A stretch of DNA of 14,889 nucleotides, taken from assembly GCA_900768635.1 (NCBI GenBank), contig CAAGDP010000208.1, positions 1-14,889 of the forward strand. Reading direction: 5' to 3'. Position 1 is the first letter of the stretch. Every line of letters begins with the position of its first letter. The notes beneath the pieces were generated by a model that did no database searches, was not told the origin of the DNA, and saw nothing but the letters and a program-made list of their open reading frames with translations. Both the position numbers and the translations under genes were made by a program. Positions 6,890 through 14,889 of this stretch are shown here, piece by piece. This stretch comes from Enterobacterales bacterium. Lineage in GTDB: Bacteria > Pseudomonadota > Gammaproteobacteria > Enterobacterales > Succinivibrionaceae.

Positions 6890-7572
6890 AGGTTTGTCAG
6901 TATATGCTTGGTCATTAAGGCAGCATTTTTAGCTGCGGTTGGAAGAAATTCGTCAAAGGTGACAGGGGACTCGGCATTTGCCACATCTGAGATGGATCTG
7001 ATAATCAGAAACGGTACTTTGAATTTTTCACATACGTAACCGATAGAAGCCCCTTCCATTTCACAGGCGGTGGCCTCCGGAAAATGTTGAAGAATTTTTT
7101 TCCGCTGTTCATCGGAGCAGATAAACTGATCACCGGAGACAATCAGACCGGTATGAATAGTTACCTGATCGCAGGTTTTTCCTGTTTCCAGAAGGTGGTG
7201 GTCCGGAACAATAAACTGTTCATGTTGCGGAACCTGCCCCGGTTTGTAACCGAATACGGTAAGATCAAAGTCATGGAAAGCTACTTTTTCGGAAAGGATT
7301 ACATCTCCGATGGAAGCCTTGTCTGCAGAAAGCAGACTGCCGGCAGATCCGGTATTAACCACATAATCAGGATTAAAGATGGTGATCATTAATGTGGCGG
7401 TTACCGCTGATTCCACCTTGCCAATACCGCTGATGGTGAGGATCACATCCCGGTTTTCCAGTGTGCCAAAATAAAAGGTGTGTCCCCCGACTTCCTTTTC
7501 CTCTGCATGTTGCAACTCTGCAAGAAGTGGTGCCAGCTCTTCCTTCATGGCACAGATAATACCTGTTTTCAT
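6886..7572 (-). CDS. mtnN: 5'-methylthioadenosine/S-adenosylhomocysteine nucleosidase
   Basis: MtnN (Pfs) hydrolyses methylthioadenosine and S-adenosylhomocysteine to adenine and the ribose thioethers. It relieves product inhibition of methyltransferases and feeds the activated methyl cycle and, where luxS exists, AI-2 synthesis. The 228-residue product is close to the 232 of E. coli. Visible active-site landmarks are MKEEL with Glu12, SGIGKVESAVTAT, NTGSAGSL, the CEMEGASIGYVC segment with Glu171 and Glu173, and IRSISDVAN with Asp196 as general acid. GGAAAGG lies just before the ATG. It is the first gene of an operon with the CbiB-like gene (4-bp overlap) and btuF. Confidence 0.97.
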   Translation of the reverse strand: MKTGIICAMKEELAPLLAELQHAEEKEVGGHTFYFGTLENRDVILTISGIGKVESAVTATLMITIFNPDYVVNTGSAGSLLSADKASIGDVILSEKVAFHDFDLTVFGYKPGQVPQHEQFIVPDHHLLETGKTCDQVTIHTGLIVSGDQFICSDEQRKKILQHFPEATACEMEGASIGYVCEKFKVPFLIIRSISDVANAESPVTFDEFLPTAAKNAALMTKHILTNL

Positions 7573-7606
7573 ATCCTTTCCCTTATAAGTATGTCATCCC
7601 GGCAGA

Positions 7607-7635
7607 ATAATTAAATCCTGACTTCTTCTTTACAA
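7607..7635 (-). promoter_or_regulatory. Candidate promoter of the mtnN operon
   Basis: Read on the minus strand, TTGTAA (7635-7630) and AATTAT (7612-7607) are separated by exactly 17 bp, and the -10 lies about 35 bp upstream of the mtnN ATG. The matches to consensus are about four of six each, in an AT-rich background where chance matches are common. Confidence 0.35.
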
Positions 7636-7697
7636 AAATAAGTTTTTAGGTTTATTTATTAAAAAACCAAAGTATTTTGTATAAAAAACTTATTTTT
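7634..7697. promoter_or_regulatory. Nested inverted repeats in the mtnN-gltB divergent control region
   Basis: The 306-bp stretch between mtnN (7572) and gltB (7879) is strongly AT-rich and holds no gene. AAAAATAAGTTTTT (7634-7647) is repeated inverted and perfectly as AAAAACTTATTTTT (7684-7697). Between them, 7649-7668 is an almost perfect 20-bp dyad running from GGTTT to AAACC with only four unpaired positions. Further on are ATGCTT and AAGCAT as an inverted pair (7756-7761, 7781-7786), an IHF-like TATCAAATTT at 7808-7817, and TGAAGCG repeated directly at 7801 and 7846. The A/T composition would suit a global regulator such as Lrp, known to control gltBD in E. coli, but I see no unambiguous consensus site. 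Confidence 0.4.
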
Positions 7698-7878
7698 TAT
7701 TTAAAAAGTATTGCAAAAAAGCAAAAATTATTAAAAAATAAAGCTTAATAGATTTATGCTTTAAATTATTAATATTCTGTAAGCATTATAGAGTTAAGAC
7801 TGAAGCGTATCAAATTTTTTAGCAGCCAGGTGCGACAGTGTCCCCTGAAGCGATTTTCAAAACATGAAAGAGGTAACA

Positions 7879-10800
7879 ATGGTGGAAAATTCGGCAGTAC
7901 CCGCCCGTCAAGGGCTGTATGATCCTGCCAATGAGCATGATGCCTGCGGTGTGGGTTTTGTTGCTCATATTAAGGGTCAGAAGAATCATAGCATTGTAGA
8001 ACAAGGTTTATTGATCCTCAAAAACATCAATCACCGTGGTGCAGTAGGAGCTGATCCTCTGCAGGGTGACGGAGCCGGCGTTCTCATTCAGATTCCGGAT
8101 CGTCTCTATCGTGATGATATGATTGCCCGGGGTATTACTCTTCCTGCTGAGGGTGAGTATGGTGTGGGTATGGTATTTTTACCTAAGGAACCTGCATCTC
8201 GTCAGGCCTGTCAGGAGGAGATTGAACGGGCAGTAAGAGCAGAAGGTCAGGTGGTTCTCGGCTGGCGTGATGTTCCGGTAGATCATACTATGCCAATGTC
8301 TCCGGCTGTTAAGGAAAAGGAACCGGTTATTCGTCAGATTTTTGTGGGTCGCGGTCCGGATATTCTGGTTACCGACGCTCTGGAACGTAAGCTGTATATT
8401 ATCCGCAAGCGCTGCTCCCACGCCATTCGCGGTCTGAAGCTTAAGCACTGCAGTGAATTTTATTTTCCTTCTTTTTCAGCAAGAACCGTTAATTACAAAG
8501 GTCTGCTTCTGGCTCATCAGGTAGGTATTTATTACAAGGACCTGCAGGATGCCCGCTGTGTATCTGCATTGTGTATGGTTCACCAGCGCTTCTCCACCAA
8601 TACCTTCCCGACCTGGGATTTGGCTCATCCGTTCCGCTTTATTGCCCATAATGGTGAAATCAACACGGTTCGAGGCAATGTAAACTGGATGCGGGCCAGA
8701 GAACAGTCAGTAAGTTCTCCGGTGTTAGGTAAGGATCTGGAAAAGGTATGGCCGCTTATTTATGAAGGTCAGTCCGACTCCGCATCTCTGGATAATGCTC
8801 TGGAGCTTCTGGTAATGTGCGGTTATTCTCTGGCTCAGGCGGTGATGATGATGATCCCTGAAGCCTGGGAAAAGAACTGCAATATGAAGCCAAGTCTCCG
8901 GGCTTTCTATGAGTACAATGCAGTACAGATGGAACCCTGGGACGGTCCGGCAGCTGTAGCCTTTACTGACGGACGTCAGATTGGAGCCACACTGGATCGT
9001 AATGGCCTGCGTCCGGCCCGTTATCTGGTAACCAAGGATGATATGGTAGTTATGGCTTCTGAATCCGGCGTACTTCCAATCCCTGAGGAAAAAATCCTTA
9101 AGAAGTGGCGTCTGGAGCCAGGTAAGATGTTCCTTATTGATATGGATCAGGGTCGTATTATTGACAATGAGGAGATTAAGAATTCTCTTGCCAATGCCAA
9201 GCCGTATGCGGAATGGATTGATAAGATCCGTATTCTTATCAATGAACTTCCTGAACAGCAGGTGGAACGGAATTATCAGGAGCCGGTACTTAATCTGGAG
9301 CAGGCTTTCGGCTATACCCAGGAAGATACCAGGGTAATTATGAAGCCTATGGCGGAGGAAGCTCATGAACCGATAGGATCTATGGGTAATGATGCAGCCC
9401 TTACCGTGCTGTCCAGAAAGGATAAAACCCTTTATGAATACTTCCGTCAGCTTTTTGCCCAGGTAACAAATCCTCCGATTGATCCAATTCGAGAGGAAAT
9501 GGTTATGTCTCTGATTTCCTTCATTGGTCCGAAGCCGAATGTTCTGAATAACACCGACATCAACCCTCCGGTAAGACTGGAAGTGGAACAGCCGATACTT
9601 ACTGAAAAGGATATGGCCAAGATCCGCAATCTTTCCAAGCTTACCGGCAACAAATTCCGGGTGCACGAACTGGATATAACCTATCCGCTGTCCTGGGGCA
9701 AGGAAGGTATTGAAGCTTGTCTAGCCAGTCTGGAGGCAGAATCCAAGGATGCGGTTACCGGCGGTGCCAATATCCTGATTATTACTGACCGGGCAGTTTC
9801 CCGGGACAGAGTGGCAATTCCGGCATTACTGGCAACATCCTGTATTCATCATCATCTGGTACGTCACGGTCTGCGTACTGCTACCGGTCTGGTGGTGGAA
9901 ACCGGCTCTGCAAGAGAAACTCATCATTTTGCCACATTAGGCGGTTATGGTGCGGAAGCAATTCATCCGTGGCTTGCTTTTGAAGCCATCCGTGGTTTTG
10001 CCGGCGGTGAGGAAGGCAGATTTGCCCAGTATCAGGCTAACTATATTGCAGCCATTGGTATGGGTCTGCGCAAGGTTATGTCCAAGATGGGTATATCCAC
10101 CTATATGAGTTATACCGGAGCTCAGATTTTTGAAGCTATGGGTCTGAGAAAGGCTTTCGTTGACAAATACTTTACCGGCACTCCTTCCAATATAGAAGGT
10201 ATTGGTCTGTTTGAGGTTGCTGATGAAGCCATCAGAATGCATAACCAGGCTTTCGGCAGCAATCCGTTGCTTAAGGAAATGCTGGATGTGGGTGGTGAAT
10301 ATGCCTACCGCGGCGCTAACGGTGAAGATCATATGTGGACTCCGGATGCCGTTGCCAAACTGCAGCATGCCACCCGGGCAGATAAGTATGAAACCTATAA
10401 GGAATATGCAGATATTATTAACGACCAGACCAAACGTCATCTGACACTGCGAGGTCTGTTTGATATTAAATATGCAGAAAATCCTATTGATATCAGTGAA
10501 GTTGAACCGGAAACTGAAATTGTGAAGCGTTTTGCTACCGGTGCCATGTCACTGGGTTCCATTTCCACTGAAGCTCACACCAATCTGGCTATTGCTATGA
10601 ACCGTATCGGTGCCAAGTCCAATACCGGTGAAGGTGGTGAAGATCCGCGTCGCTTTACTCCGGTAACTGAGAAGACCATGCTTTCTGATTTTATCGGCAA
10701 GGGTCGGATTGAGCGGGATTACGAATTACAGCCGGGAGACAGCCTCAGATCTGCAATTAAGCAGGTGGCTTCCGGTCGTTTTGGTGTAACTACCGATTAT

Positions 10801-12495
10801 CTTATCAACTCAGATCAGATCCAGATCAAAATGGCACAGGGAGCCAAGCCTGGTGAAGGCGGTCAGCTGCCTGGTCATAAGGTATCTGAATATATCGGTT
10901 ACCTCCGTCATTCTGTTCCGGGTGTAGGTCTGATTTCACCTCCTCCTCATCACGATATTTACTCCATTGAGGATCTGGCTCAGCTTATTCACGATTTGAA
11001 GTGCGTTAATCCGAAGGCTTCCATTTCTGTGAAACTGGTGTCTGAAGTAGGTGTGGGTACTGTGGCTGCCGGTGTTTCCAAAGCCAAGGCGGATCATGTG
11101 ACTATAGCCGGCCATGATGGCGGTACCGGTGCATCTCCCCTTTCCTCCATTAAGCATGCTGGTACTGCTTGGGAGCTGGGACTTGCTGAAACTCAGCAGA
11201 CTCTGGTCCTAAACCGGTTGCGGGGTCGTATCCGGGTGCAGGTGGACGGTCAGATCAAGACCGGTCGTGACGTGGTTATAGGTGCTCTGTTAGGTGCTGA
11301 TGAGTTCGGTTTTGCCACTGCTCCGCTGGTTGCCTCCGGATGTATTATGATGCGTAAGTGTCAGACTAATACCTGTCCGGTTGGTGTGGCAACTCAGGAT
11401 CCGGTACTTCGTCGCCGCTTCTCCGGTCAGCCGGAATATGTGGTGCGCTACTTTATGTATGTGGCTCACGAAGTTCGTGAAATTATGGCAAAAATGGGTA
11501 TTCGCAAGTTTGATGATCTTATCGGTCGTTCAGATCTGCTGGATAAGCGTGCCGGTATTGAACACTGGAAGGCCAAGGGTCTGGATTTCTCAAAGATCTT
11601 CTACCAGCCGGATGTTGCTCCGGAAGTTGCCCGTTATAATACCGAAGTTCAGGATCATGGACTGGAAAATATTCTGGATCGGAAGATTATTTCTGAATTT
11701 GCCCAGACTTTTGAAACCGGCAAGCCAATGAAGATTTCCACCGAAATCAAGAATGTGGATCGCACCTTCGGTGCAATGCTTTCCGGTGAAATTGCCTCCC
11801 GTCGCGGTATTGATGTTCCGGCTGATACTTTCTATGTAAAACTTAAGGGTACAGCAGGTCAGTCCTTTGGAGCCTTTGCTACCTCAGGGCTTACTCTGGA
11901 GCTGGAAGGCGGAGCCAATGACTATGTGGGCAAGGGTCTTTCCGGTGGTCATATTATTGTTTATCCAAACAGTGCATTCACCGGTAATGCCTATGAAAAT
12001 ATGATCTGCGGCAATACGGTTCTCTACGGCGCCACCTCCGGTGAGGCATACTTCTCCGGTTTTGCCGGCGAACGTTTTGCTGTAAGAAATTCCGGTTGCA
12101 GTGCAGTTGTGGAAGGTGTGGGCGACCACGGTTGTGAATATATGACCGGTGGTACGGTGGTCGTTCTCGGCTCAACCAGTCGCAACTTTGCGGCAGGTAT
12201 GTCCGGTGGTATTGCCTATGTTTATGATGAAGACGGTGATTTTGCCACAAAATGCAATATGTCTCAGGTTAAGCTGGAAAAGGTTCTTCCTGAAGGAGAA
12301 CAGAGCGCCGGAGAACGTCATATGGGACTTGCTGATGAAGTTATTCTCAAAGGACTTGTGCAGAATCATCTTCGCTATACGGGAAGTCAGAAAGCCAAGT
12401 TAATTCTGGATAACTGGCAGGAGAGTCTTTCCAGGTTCGTGAAGGTATTCCCTAATGAATACCGCCGTGCTTTAAAGGAAAAGGAGAATGCGTAA
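7879..12495 (+). CDS. gltB: Glutamate synthase (NADPH), large subunit
   Basis: GltB takes ammonia from glutamine and channels it to 2-oxoglutarate, giving two glutamates with electrons supplied through GltD. The 1538-residue product has all domains in order: a class II glutamine amidotransferase domain after a short propeptide, with nucleophile Cys24 in HDACGVGFVAHIKG; a central domain (about 470-760); the FMN-binding synthase domain (about 855-1225) with TGAMSLGSIS, KPGEGGQLPGHKV and GHDGGTGASP; a 3Fe-4S site at Cys1155, Cys1161 and Cys1166 (CIMMRKCQTNTCPVG); and the C-terminal GXGXG helix domain from about 1287. The start at 7879 is chosen because AGAGGT sits 4 bp before it; the in-frame ATG at 7864 has no ribosome-binding site. 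The stop is immediately followed by the gltD ATG. Confidence 0.97.
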   Translation: MVENSAVPARQGLYDPANEHDACGVGFVAHIKGQKNHSIVEQGLLILKNINHRGAVGADPLQGDGAGVLIQIPDRLYRDDMIARGITLPAEGEYGVGMVFLPKEPASRQACQEEIERAVRAEGQVVLGWRDVPVDHTMPMSPAVKEKEPVIRQIFVGRGPDILVTDALERKLYIIRKRCSHAIRGLKLKHCSEFYFPSFSARTVNYKGLLLAHQVGIYYKDLQDARCVSALCMVHQRFSTNTFPTWDLAHPFRFIAHNGEINTVRGNVNWMRAREQSVSSPVLGKDLEKVWPLIYEGQSDSASLDNALELLVMCGYSLAQAVMMMIPEAWEKNCNMKPSLRAFYEYNAVQMEPWDGPAAVAFTDGRQIGATLDRNGLRPARYLVTKDDMVVMASESGVLPIPEEKILKKWRLEPGKMFLIDMDQGRIIDNEEIKNSLANAKPYAEWIDKIRILINELPEQQVERNYQEPVLNLEQAFGYTQEDTRVIMKPMAEEAHEPIGSMGNDAALTVLSRKDKTLYEYFRQLFAQVTNPPIDPIREEMVMSLISFIGPKPNVLNNTDINPPVRLEVEQPILTEKDMAKIRNLSKLTGNKFRVHELDITYPLSWGKEGIEACLASLEAESKDAVTGGANILIITDRAVSRDRVAIPALLATSCIHHHLVRHGLRTATGLVVETGSARETHHFATLGGYGAEAIHPWLAFEAIRGFAGGEEGRFAQYQANYIAAIGMGLRKVMSKMGISTYMSYTGAQIFEAMGLRKAFVDKYFTGTPSNIEGIGLFEVADEAIRMHNQAFGSNPLLKEMLDVGGEYAYRGANGEDHMWTPDAVAKLQHATRADKYETYKEYADIINDQTKRHLTLRGLFDIKYAENPIDISEVEPETEIVKRFATGAMSLGSISTEAHTNLAIAMNRIGAKSNTGEGGEDPRRFTPVTEKTMLSDFIGKGRIERDYELQPGDSLRSAIKQVASGRFGVTTDYLINSDQIQIKMAQGAKPGEGGQLPGHKVSEYIGYLRHSVPGVGLISPPPHHDIYSIEDLAQLIHDLKCVNPKASISVKLVSEVGVGTVAAGVSKAKADHVTIAGHDGGTGASPLSSIKHAGTAWELGLAETQQTLVLNRLRGRIRVQVDGQIKTGRDVVIGALLGADEFGFATAPLVASGCIMMRKCQTNTCPVGVATQDPVLRRRFSGQPEYVVRYFMYVAHEVREIMAKMGIRKFDDLIGRSDLLDKRAGIEHWKAKGLDFSKIFYQPDVAPEVARYNTEVQDHGLENILDRKIISEFAQTFETGKPMKISTEIKNVDRTFGAMLSGEIASRRGIDVPADTFYVKLKGTAGQSFGAFATSGLTLELEGGANDYVGKGLSGGHIIVYPNSAFTGNAYENMICGNTVLYGATSGEAYFSGFAGERFAVRNSGCSAVVEGVGDHGCEYMTGGTVVVLGSTSRNFAAGMSGGIAYVYDEDGDFATKCNMSQVKLEKVLPEGEQSAGERHMGLADEVILKGLVQNHLRYTGSQKAKLILDNWQESLSRFVKVFPNEYRRALKEKENA

Positions 12496-13977
12496 ATGAA
12501 AAATGTACGAGGATTTTTGGATTATGAGCGCATTCATGAACATTATGCGCCAGCCGGAGAACGAATTCTTAATTTTAAGGAATTCATCAGTACTCTCACT
12601 AAAGATGAATCTTTTATTCAGTCATCCCGGTGTATGGATTGCGGTATTCCGTTCTGCAGTCACGGCTGTCCTCTCCATAATATGGCAGCAGATTTTAACC
12701 GTGCTGTAGTGGAAAAGGACTATGTGGAAGCATACCGTTATATTTCTCAGACTAACAATTTCCCGGAATTTACCGGCAGAATCTGTCCGGCTCTGTGTGA
12801 AGCCGCCTGCTCTGACGGTATAAACGGTGAAGCCTGCGGTATTCACTCCATTGAACGGTTTATTATTGATACCGCCTGGGAAAACGGACAGGTTAAACCT
12901 CAGATCCCGTCAGTTAAAACCGGAAAAACTGTGGCGGTGGTGGGATCCGGTCCATCCGGACTGGCCTGCGCCCAACAACTGGCAAGATGCGGACACAGTG
13001 TAACTGTTTACGAAAAGAATGATCGGATTGGGGGATTGCTGCGTTTTGGTATTCCTGACTATAAGCTTTCCAAAACTCTGATTGATCGTCGTATGGAGCA
13101 GATGGAAGCGGAAGGGGTAACCTTTGTAACCAATACCATAGTTGCCAAAGCAGGAGCTTTGCCGAAGGGTGTTCGTGACGAGTCAAAGAATCGTATTGAT
13201 CCGGAAGAACTGAAGCAGAAGTTTGATGCGGTTGTATTGTGTGGCGGCTCTGAGCATCCACGTGACATAATGGTTCCGGGAAGAGATCTGAAAGGTATTT
13301 ACTTTGCTCTGGAATATCTTATTCCCCAGAATCATGAAGTTACTGACGGCACTGCCAATCCGATTAATGTGAAAGGTAAAAATGTGGTGGTTATCGGCGG
13401 CGGTGATACCGGTAATGACTGTGTGGGAACTGCTATTCGTCAGGGTGCTGCCAAGATAACTCAGATTGAACTGTTTCCGGCTCCGCCAAAGACCTGCAAT
13501 AAGCATCTGGTATGGCCTAACTGGCCACGTATTGAGCGTTATTCCTATGCTCATGAAGAAGGTGCTGAAACCGGTCTTCTGGACAGAGTTTTCTCAGTTA
13601 ATACTTTGTCCTTTGAAGGTGAGGATGGGGTACTTAAGAAGATCAATCTGATTAAATCAGAACTTAAGGACGGTCGCCCGACTAATGTGGAAGGCACTGA
13701 ATATCAGATGGATGCAGATTATGTATTCCTGGCTATGGGTTTCCTTCATCCTACTGAGCTGACTCTGGACGGCTTCGGGGTTGACAAGGATCGCCGGGGC
13801 AATGCCGCAGCTGATTATGATGAGGATAACGGTTTTAAGACTTCTGCGGAGAAGGTATTTGTAGCAGGAGATATGCGCCGTGGTCAGTCTCTGGTGGTAT
13901 GGGCTATTTCCGAAGGCCGTAAATGCGCCCGGGTAGTGGATAAGTACCTTATGGGATCAACTCTCCTGCCTCGTTAG
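12496..13977 (+). CDS. gltD: Glutamate synthase (NADPH), small subunit
   Basis: GltD oxidises NADPH on FAD and passes electrons through 4Fe-4S clusters to the FMN of GltB. The 493-residue product begins with the typical KNVRGFLDYERI. Two cysteine groups serve the Fe-S centres: Cys46, 49, 54 and 58 (CMDCGIPFCSHGCPLHN) and Cys97, 101 and 105 (CPALCEAAC). Residues 148-155 (VVGSGPSG) form the FAD dinucleotide fold, 300-306 (IGGGDTG) the NADPH fold, and 454-474 (VFVAGDMRRGQSLVVWAISEG) the conserved second FAD contact. Its ATG directly abuts the gltB stop, and AAGGAG lies about 10 bp upstream inside gltB, so the two subunits are cotranscribed and probably translationally coupled. A clear terminator follows. 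Confidence 0.97.
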   Translation: MKNVRGFLDYERIHEHYAPAGERILNFKEFISTLTKDESFIQSSRCMDCGIPFCSHGCPLHNMAADFNRAVVEKDYVEAYRYISQTNNFPEFTGRICPALCEAACSDGINGEACGIHSIERFIIDTAWENGQVKPQIPSVKTGKTVAVVGSGPSGLACAQQLARCGHSVTVYEKNDRIGGLLRFGIPDYKLSKTLIDRRMEQMEAEGVTFVTNTIVAKAGALPKGVRDESKNRIDPEELKQKFDAVVLCGGSEHPRDIMVPGRDLKGIYFALEYLIPQNHEVTDGTANPINVKGKNVVVIGGGDTGNDCVGTAIRQGAAKITQIELFPAPPKTCNKHLVWPNWPRIERYSYAHEEGAETGLLDRVFSVNTLSFEGEDGVLKKINLIKSELKDGRPTNVEGTEYQMDADYVFLAMGFLHPTELTLDGFGVDKDRRGNAAADYDEDNGFKTSAEKVFVAGDMRRGQSLVVWAISEGRKCARVVDKYLMGSTLLPR

Positions 13978-14003
13978 TCAGATAACCTTTTATTACTAAT
14001 CAT

Positions 14004-14034
14004 AAACCTGTGTCCCTAAGATGCAGGTTTTTTT
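14004..14034 (+). terminator. Rho-independent terminator of gltBD
   Basis: AAACCTG (14004-14010) and CAGGTTT (14024-14030) form a 7-bp stem, extendable inward by two wobble pairs and one T-A pair, and a run of seven T ends at 14034. It lies 26 bp after the gltD stop. Confidence 0.9.
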
Positions 14035-14241
14035 GTCTGGCTCTCCTGGGATCAGGAGTTAAAGAAGACAGGGAGAGAAGAATATTCCTTTTTATGTTAC
14101 TATTCACAAGCACTCTATTTGTGAAAAACGATCCCTGTATATTGTACGGTGAAAGCTTTAAGACAGGTAAAAGAGATCCGGCGATTAGGCTCGGTTATTT
14201 CTGTTTCAGATAGTGCCGGCAAAAGGACTTCGTTTTTGGTG

Positions 14242-14284
14242 AAAAATTATATCTGGAGCCTTTCCCCATGAACTGACTCCAGAT
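14242..14284 (-). terminator. Hairpin downstream of the right-hand nuclease-family gene
   Basis: ATCTGGAG (14251-14258) and CTCCAGAT (14277-14284) form a perfect 8-bp stem with an 18-nt loop. Read on the minus strand it starts 33 bp after the gene's stop and is followed after four bases by a T5 run (14246-14242), so it could be its terminator. The large loop and offset T-run weaken the call. The rest of 14035-14316 shows no gene. Confidence 0.45.
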
Positions 14285-14316
14285 CCGACATAATTCCGAA
14301 TGAAAATTCAGCCTGA

Positions 14317-14889
14317 TTATTTGAACTTTTTCATTTCAATAAAGCAGGATTTCATATAGAAGCTAATACCATAAGCATAAACATCTTTTATAAGTGGTTT
14401 ATTAATGTATGGCTGGATATAGTTTTTCTTTTCTATCTGCTCAAGAGCGTTTAGAGCATCCCTGTCAATAAAATCATCCGTGTCAGAAACCTTAATCTCT
14501 ATAATTACAATCTTGGATCTTTTGGTATTACAGAATATAAGATCAGCATAGCCATCTCCGGATTCTGAGTTGGATTTAAAATCCGTGATAAAGGAGCCGC
14601 AATTAGTAAAGACTCCGGATAAAAAACCGTGATAGAAGTTTTCAGGTCTAGCTCTGGTGGCAAAGTCTCTTACTGATACATAAGTCTGGAGTAAATCGAA
14701 AATGTTATCAGATGCTGTATCACAGTCACCTTAAAAAAGAGCCTTGGCTATAAGAAGAGACTTATTTTCACCCCGGGTTGATACTTCCCAGAAATGCTCC
14801 ATAATATTTGATTCAAAACATTCTCTGATTTCCAGGTTAGGTATTCTAAGTGAGTATATAACCTTAGGCTTTCCTCCAGGTACTTGCTC
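14317..14889 (-). pseudogene. AAA-ATPase-like/PD-(D/E)XK nuclease family gene with an in-frame TAA (partial, 5' end outside window)
   Basis: The minus-strand frame runs without a shift from the window edge to a TAA at 14319-14317, except for one in-frame TAA at 14733-14731. Upstream of it is YSLRIPNLEIRECFE...FWEVSTRGE, the linker after the ATPase-like domain. Downstream is GDCDTASDNIFDLLQTYVSVRDF, then RPENFYHGFLSGVF, SGDGYADLIF with the acidic Asp (codon 14544-14542) and IVIIEIKVSD with Glu and Lys (codons 14499-14497 and 14493-14491), forming a complete D...ExK nuclease motif. It ends ALEQIEKKNYIQ...VYAYGISFYMKSC. Homology continues in the same frame on both sides of the stop, so this is a nonsense change rather than a frameshift. 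The N-terminal ATPase portion lies beyond the window. The 138-residue C-terminal piece keeps the nuclease core, but I see no convincing start of its own. Confidence 0.75.

Noticed and set aside
5646..6932. Plus-strand frames opposite btuF and the cbiB-like gene
   Set aside because: They are shadows of well-supported minus-strand genes, with no starts, signals or family resemblance.
8725..9666. Long 313-residue minus-strand frame inside gltB
   Set aside because: It is antisense to a fully conserved region of gltB and its composition (many His, Ile, Arg) is what the reverse frame of such a gene gives.
14010..14213. 67-residue plus-strand frame after gltD
   Set aside because: It begins inside the gltBD terminator, has no ribosome-binding site and resembles nothing known.
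1..14889. CRISPR array, tRNA, rRNA, insertion sequence or prophage
   Set aside because: No regularly spaced repeats, cloverleaf, rRNA segments, transposase or phage genes were seen; the two nuclease-family genes are not transposases.

Overview
The window looks like chromosomal core DNA from a facultatively or strictly anaerobic gammaproteobacterium. A host in the Aeromonadales/Succinivibrionaceae would fit. The evidence is a grcA-ung neighbour pair, an mtnN-cbiB-like-btuF operon of the kind I recall from Vibrio/Aeromonas relatives, a proteobacterial NADPH-type glutamate synthase pair, and two copies of the AAA-ATPase-like/PD-(D/E)XK family that is abundant in gut and rumen anaerobes. The taxonomic call is inference; no rRNA or other marker is present.

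Layout, left to right. (1) 1-161 is the C-terminal end of a PD-(D/E)XK family gene whose body lies outside the window, followed by about 420 bp without a gene. (2) 585-3040 holds slt, encoding a soluble lytic transglycosylase, and a small exported protein of unknown function. An extended -10 promoter lies upstream and a hairpin terminator closes the unit at 3143-3169. (3) 3224-3469 is an orphan C-terminal piece of a HigA/ImmA-IrrE type protein, with no N-terminal half. (4) 3614-4946 holds grcA (spare glycyl-radical domain for pyruvate formate-lyase) with its own promoter and terminator, then ung (uracil-DNA glycosylase). (5) On the minus strand from 7572 down to 4949 is an mtnN - cbiB-like - btuF operon, which ends only 2 bp from the end of ung. 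(6) 7573-7878 is a very AT-rich divergent control region with nested dyads. (7) 7879-13977 is gltB-gltD, closed by a strong terminator at 14004-14034. (8) 14317-14889 on the minus strand is a second PD-(D/E)XK family gene, cut by an in-frame TAA and running off the window.

How the genes fit together. gltBD makes glutamate from glutamine and 2-oxoglutarate using NADPH. mtnN clears methylthioadenosine and S-adenosylhomocysteine, and its operon partners are the periplasmic cobalamin-binding protein BtuF and a CobD/CbiB-like membrane protein, so this unit links the methyl cycle with B12 scavenging. GrcA points to reliance on a glycyl-radical enzyme and hence anaerobic pyruvate metabolism. Slt and its small partner act on the periplasmic cell wall.

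Most of the window is ordinary housekeeping sequence and I see no convincing new multi-gene system. The points most worth checking are the degenerate-looking CbiB-like protein, the N-terminal extension of BtuF, the paralogous nuclease-family genes at both ends (one with a stop), the ImmA-type remnant just downstream of a terminator, and the dyad-rich leader of gltB.
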